Source: Capnocytophaga granulosa ATCC 51502 (lineage in GTDB: Bacteria > Bacteroidota > Bacteroidia > Flavobacteriales > Flavobacteriaceae). Taken from it: 64,000 bases of DNA. The position numbers were made by a program, and so were the translations under genes. Numbering within the stretch: the first letter of the stretch is position 1; each line of letters opens with the position of its first letter. The notes beneath the pieces were generated by a model that ran no database searches, was not told the origin of the DNA, and saw nothing but the letters and a program-made list of their open reading frames with translations. This document shows positions 60,958-64,000 of the stretch, in pieces. The DNA is taken from positions 919,604 through 983,603 of the forward strand of contig NZ_KE150242.1 of NCBI RefSeq assembly GCF_000411115.1. Direction: 5' to 3'.

Positions 60958-62385
60958 TTAAATACCATCATTTGCAAAGTATTCATTCATTATATCAGTG
61001 ATTTTATTAGCATTTGAATCCTTTGCTTTTTTTAGAATTTCATCTCTTTTATAAAACTCAATTTTATATTTTTTTAAGTTATTTTTCTTTTCTTGAAGGT
61101 ATTGTGTAGCTTCTTCTGAGAAACCTGAAATAGACCAAAATTCAAAAATTATATCTCTGTTTTTATCGCTTGTAAAACTACGATTTTTCTCAATTACCTT
61201 ATATATAAAAGCTATTTTTTCATTCCACTTCTCTATTATATCTAAACTTATAGGCGTTTTGTAAGCTTTACATTCACATAAAATTATTTTATCTTGGTAG
61301 GACGCATATACATCAACTTCTTTCTTTTTCCCATCATCCTTGTAAATTTTACCTATATCAATACTTTGGCATAAATTACTATGATAATACCCAACAATAA
61401 ATTCAAATAAATCACCTCTCAAATTATTTGTTTTTCCATCTATTAGCTTATCAAATTTCTTTATTATTTCAATAAATTTATTAGGTTCTTTTTTAAGTAT
61501 CACACTTATATTAGTGATTACATCTATTAAAGATTCCATTAACTCTTTATATTCCCTCCCAAAAAGTTTATCTATTAGACCAATAACTATTCCATTTTCC
61601 TTTAATTTACTGAATGCTTCATTAGATAAAGAATCTGTGATTAAATAGGGAATAAAATTACTTTTCTTGTGAGTCTTTTTTATAGTATTAATTTTTGTAA
61701 GGAAGAAATTAATGTTTTCTTCATCATTACTTCCTCCTATCATAATATCAGCTAAAACAAAAGAAGGTTTACTCAAACCACAAATATAGCTTGGAGCTGT
61801 AAAAGAAAACTGAAATTTTGAAAATTCAGAATTAAAATTACCACCATTATACGATATAAAACCTATGTTTCTATTTAAATCATAAAAATGAGATAAGATA
61901 TTCTTTTTCACTATTTCAATTGCTTTGTAAGCGCTCTTATTAGAGGAACTAATATTAGGAGATAGCGTGTAATAGTCCTCTTCTTCAATAATTAAACCTA
62001 TACGACTTAAGTCTCTCACTACATTTGAAAAATTCTTATGTGATTTCAAATTTTCTATAGGACTAAAAGAATAAGAAGCTAACTCATCTTTTTTTATATA
62101 TCCTTTATGATATTGTAAGGAGTTAATAATACAATAATGCTGTTTTGCACTTGTTTTCAGACTTTCTATCAATGCATAAAAATACCTTTCTGTAAATTGC
62201 TGCTCTTTATAATAAAAAAAAGTTTGATTATCCTTGAAAAATCCTCTAATTCTCCCTATACTTTTAGGAAGCCTTTCCAATCTTTTTCTTATAGCATCTT
62301 TACCTGTGCTTCCATCCTCATAGTACTTTATTAACTGACTTGAAAGTAAGGGACCTTTTTGTTTTATGTAGTCTTCTGTTGTCAT
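60958..62385 (-). CDS. Nuclease-like (PD-(D/E)XK) cargo protein, unknown family
   Basis: A 475-residue protein I cannot name. The first 170 residues look like winged-helix modules (DAIRKRLERLPKSIGRIRGF; VRDLSRIGLIIEEEDYYTLS). Near residue 330 a segment reads LRGDLFEFIVGYY, then KKKEVDVYASYQDKIILCECKAYKTPISLD. This gives the D-(x)n-E-x-K pattern of PD-(D/E)XK nucleases. The gene is much more AT-rich than its neighbours and has a terminator on both sides, so it is a separately acquired cargo gene. A single-gene defence function is possible. Confidence 0.65.
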   Translation of the reverse strand: MTTEDYIKQKGPLLSSQLIKYYEDGSTGKDAIRKRLERLPKSIGRIRGFFKDNQTFFYYKEQQFTERYFYALIESLKTSAKQHYCIINSLQYHKGYIKKDELASYSFSPIENLKSHKNFSNVVRDLSRIGLIIEEEDYYTLSPNISSSNKSAYKAIEIVKKNILSHFYDLNRNIGFISYNGGNFNSEFSKFQFSFTAPSYICGLSKPSFVLADIMIGGSNDEENINFFLTKINTIKKTHKKSNFIPYLITDSLSNEAFSKLKENGIVIGLIDKLFGREYKELMESLIDVITNISVILKKEPNKFIEIIKKFDKLIDGKTNNLRGDLFEFIVGYYHSNLCQSIDIGKIYKDDGKKKEVDVYASYQDKIILCECKAYKTPISLDIIEKWNEKIAFIYKVIEKNRSFTSDKNRDIIFEFWSISGFSEEATQYLQEKKNNLKKYKIEFYKRDEILKKAKDSNANKITDIMNEYFANDGI

Positions 62386-62508
62386 ACCTCGCTATTTATA
62401 ATAGTTACTATAATTGCAATGTCTTTATTTTTTGTTAATAATTGATTTTAAACTATTTATATTGATTTTTTTGTTTTACAAATGTCCAAGAAATATTTTC
62501 TTAGACTG

Positions 62509-62516
62509 CAAAGCTA
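62509..62516 (-). promoter_or_regulatory. -7 box upstream of the cargo gene
   Basis: TAGCTTTG is read on the minus strand, 123 bases before the cargo start, directly after the traQ terminator. No clear -33 element is seen. Confidence 0.4.
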
Positions 62517-62517
62517 C

Positions 62518-62545
62518 AAAAAAATCCCGAATTAACGGGATTTTT
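62518..62545 (-). terminator. Terminator after traQ
   Basis: AAAAATCCCG and CGGGATTTTT form a perfect 10-bp stem with a 6-base loop. It lies five bases beyond the traQ stop and separates the tra genes from the cargo gene. Confidence 0.85.
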
Positions 62546-62549
62546 CTTT

Positions 62550-62981
62550 TTACTCTTTCTTCACATTAAACTCAAAATCAAGTTTTTGTTCATTGCCGAA
62601 GGAGTCGCTTATCCAAACGGAGAAAGACTGGTTAGCTTCTGAGACAGAAGTGTAGTAAAGCCTAAATGCTTCTTTGGAGGCAAGTGGATAAACATCATTG
62701 GCAAACAGGGCTTCTCCTTGTGGAGAGGTACGCAAACTACCTTTCCCCTCATACTGAAAGTAACGAATAAAATAGCGGTTCTCTTCGTACTGGTAAGGAG
62801 AGCGCAACTCACAGCGTATTTCTACCGTATCGGTTTTACCTATACTTTTAGGTACAGGCAATACCTTTACCTCAAAAGGAAAATTTTGTTGTACGTCCAA
62901 CTCTTTTTTACAAGAGGTGAATAGGCTCACACATAGCATTGCGATGAGTCCTATTACAATTTTCTGATTTATTTTCTTCAT
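62550..62981 (-). CDS. traQ: Conjugative transposon protein TraQ (DUF3872)
   Basis: A 143-residue lipoprotein: lipobox LFTSC with C24. The mature part is beta-rich (FPFEVKVLPVPKSIGKTDTVEIRC, RYFQYEGKG) and matches the DUF3872/TraQ group of Bacteroidetes conjugative transposons. It follows traO after 19 bases. Confidence 0.85.
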   Translation of the reverse strand: MKKINQKIVIGLIAMLCVSLFTSCKKELDVQQNFPFEVKVLPVPKSIGKTDTVEIRCELRSPYQYEENRYFIRYFQYEGKGSLRTSPQGEALFANDVYPLASKEAFRLYYTSVSEANQSFSVWISDSFGNEQKLDFEFNVKKE

Positions 62982-63000
62982 CGTATTGTCTTTTTAAAGG

Positions 63001-63576
63001 TTAAAACATATAACGCAGTCCTACAGTAGCACAGGGGCGCAGTAGCTCAAAGGAACTTCCCCACAGAGCTGCTACCTTGCCAGAGCAAAGCACTAAAAAG
63101 TGATCACTTAGGTAAGTCTCTACCTGCAAGCCTATTTGTGCGCCATAGAGAAAATTATTTTCGTTCTTTAATAGTGCCCCATCAGGGAGGAGACTTTTGC
63201 TGTGATTGACTACCTCATAGCCCAAAAGAGCTTCTACTCCCAAGTTCAAAGCTACCGTTTTACTGCTGTCACTGACTAAGGCAAAGCTATAACCTCCTGC
63301 ACCTATATACCTCTCAACAGGTATATTCAGACTCTTGTAAGGGTACAATCGCCTTTGATATTCAAAGGCAAAATGCTTGTAGTTACCCCTTTTAGCATTG
63401 ATACTATAGCCCAACTGCACCCCAAAATCATCAGAAAAAGAGGAAGTAAAAGCCTCTGCAGGTGCAACCCAAGAGAGCGAGATACCTTTTTGCTTGGGTA
63501 ACAATCGCTGTGCCTGGGCAATGGAGCCTCCTAAAAAGCACAGACAAATACAAGTGATAATTCTTAACATTGGCAT
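63001..63576 (-). CDS. traO: Conjugative transposon protein TraO
   Basis: Signal peptide with likely cleavage after SIAQA. The mature protein is a small outer-membrane-like beta protein ending LRPCATVGLRYMF, with a terminal phenylalanine. It fits TraO of the Bacteroidetes set. The start overlaps the traN stop by one base (TAATG). Confidence 0.85.
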   Translation of the reverse strand: MPMLRIITCICLCFLGGSIAQAQRLLPKQKGISLSWVAPAEAFTSSFSDDFGVQLGYSINAKRGNYKHFAFEYQRRLYPYKSLNIPVERYIGAGGYSFALVSDSSKTVALNLGVEALLGYEVVNHSKSLLPDGALLKNENNFLYGAQIGLQVETYLSDHFLVLCSGKVAALWGSSFELLRPCATVGLRYMF

Positions 63577-64000
63577 TAGAATTTAAGGTTAAACTGTTCA
63601 ATAGGGCGAGCGGCTATAATCTCCTCGTTAGTGATGAGGAACGATTGGTAACGAGAGCCGTTCTTTTCAAAGATTTCTACCCGCAAAACCTTGTCATCAG
63701 AGAGGGTGAGTTGGTCTAACATATACACCGAGCGGGCTTCTTTATGAGCCTTTAGTAGGGATATAGGTTGGTATACGCGCAAGGGCTCAATGGGCACTTC
63801 TTGTACAATGCTCTTTTTGGTGGTCTTCTTATCAATGATTTTAAAAGTGATAAAATCTACTTCAAAAGGCAGGTTAGAACGATTGGACAATTGCACGTCT
63901 ACATAGAGTTTGCTATTGTGTACATAGATACCTTTTAGTAGCCATTGTATACCTGCATTCTCTGAACCTATATGCTTGATGTAATTCTTCTTCTGATGGT
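63576..64000 (-). CDS. traN: Conjugative transposon protein TraN, C-terminal part, partial at right edge
   Basis: The frame is open to the right edge, so internal GTG codons are not the start. The visible region (SNLPFEVDFITFKIIDKK, EVPIEPLRVYQPISLLK, ENGSRYQSFLITNEEII) matches the periplasmic beta-rich C-terminus of TraN, the VirB9-like component of the transfer machinery. Confidence 0.85.
   Translation of the reverse strand, partial: HQKKNYIKHIGSENAGIQWLLKGIYVHNSKLYVDVQLSNRSNLPFEVDFITFKIIDKKTTKKSIVQEVPIEPLRVYQPISLLKAHKEARSVYMLDQLTLSDDKVLRVEIFEKNGSRYQSFLITNEEIIAARPIEQFNLKF

Larger units (their letters stand above)
52600..64000. mobile_element. Integrative conjugative element, one end (partial)
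   Basis: A tyrosine recombinase is followed by a run of small genes, an ssb remnant, a PRTRC cassette, HTH genes, and conjugation genes of the Bacteroidetes Tra set (traQ, traO, traN) read leftward from the right edge. This is the arrangement of Bacteroidetes conjugative transposons. The left boundary lies between the truncated gene (52440) and the integrase (52689); I give 52600 as an estimate. The other end is outside the window. Confidence 0.8.

Overview
The window looks like a chromosomal segment of a Bacteroidetes bacterium of the Flavobacteriia. Capnocytophaga is my best guess, from gene content rather than any marker gene. The reasons are many promoters of the Bacteroidetes type (a TTG-like -33 element, about 19-20 bp, then TAnnTTTG), an LpxC-FabZ fusion, a TamL lipoprotein, DUF6493-type proteins, a RHS-like exported protein, and conjugative-transposon genes of the Bacteroidetes Tra set. 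Base composition is AT-rich, with even more AT-rich patches in accessory genes. I saw no rRNA, tRNA or CRISPR array.

Layout. (1) 1-8.8 kb is an accessory, defence-like region. It holds the end of a superfamily 2 helicase, an Eco57I-class adenine methylase and an SMC/RecF-like ATPase, which is the order of the helicase-methylase-ATPase (Hma) type of system. A separately promoted two-gene unit follows (unknown soluble protein plus four-helix membrane protein), then a small decayed operon on the opposite strand. (2) 8.8-20.5 kb holds a hypothetical gene built partly from repeats and a leftward block (TamL, deoxyhypusine-synthase-like, CtlX-like). It also holds a YoeB-type toxin-antitoxin pair and a very large membrane-anchored CobN/HmuS-like chelatase. 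(3) 20.7-33.6 kb holds a PLP enzyme, a glucosaminidase, an endonuclease/phosphatase-like protein and Lgt, then a surface-polysaccharide cluster. That cluster has a GT87-like protein, several GT2 enzymes, a deacetylase, two tandem GT14 enzymes and a polymerase/ligase. (4) 33.7-50.6 kb is mostly core metabolism and envelope: fabD, queH, a polyprenyl synthase, alr, a LolE-like permease, a NamZ-like muramidase, lpxD, lpxC-fabZ, lpxA, an M3 peptidase and a DUF6493 protein. (5) 50.6-52.4 kb holds two small genes, two miniature inverted-repeat elements side by side, and a truncated DUF6493 paralogue. (6) 52.6-64.0 kb is one end of an integrative conjugative element. It has a tyrosine recombinase, small conserved genes, an interrupted ssb, a PRTRC cassette that looks like a ubiquitin-like conjugation set, two HTH genes, a nuclease-like cargo gene, and traQ, traO and the end of traN.

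The most interesting parts are the PRTRC cassette (Ubl-like protein ending in glycine, E2-like protein with a central cysteine, E1-like protein, no deconjugase seen), the Hma-type locus with its attached two-gene unit, the nuclease-like cargo gene in the conjugative element, and two families of miniature inverted-repeat elements. Short tandem arrays in gene spacers also supply the stop codons of at least four genes. A candidate leader RNA or attenuator lies in front of queH, and an overlapping small gene is hidden inside the PRTRC cassette.
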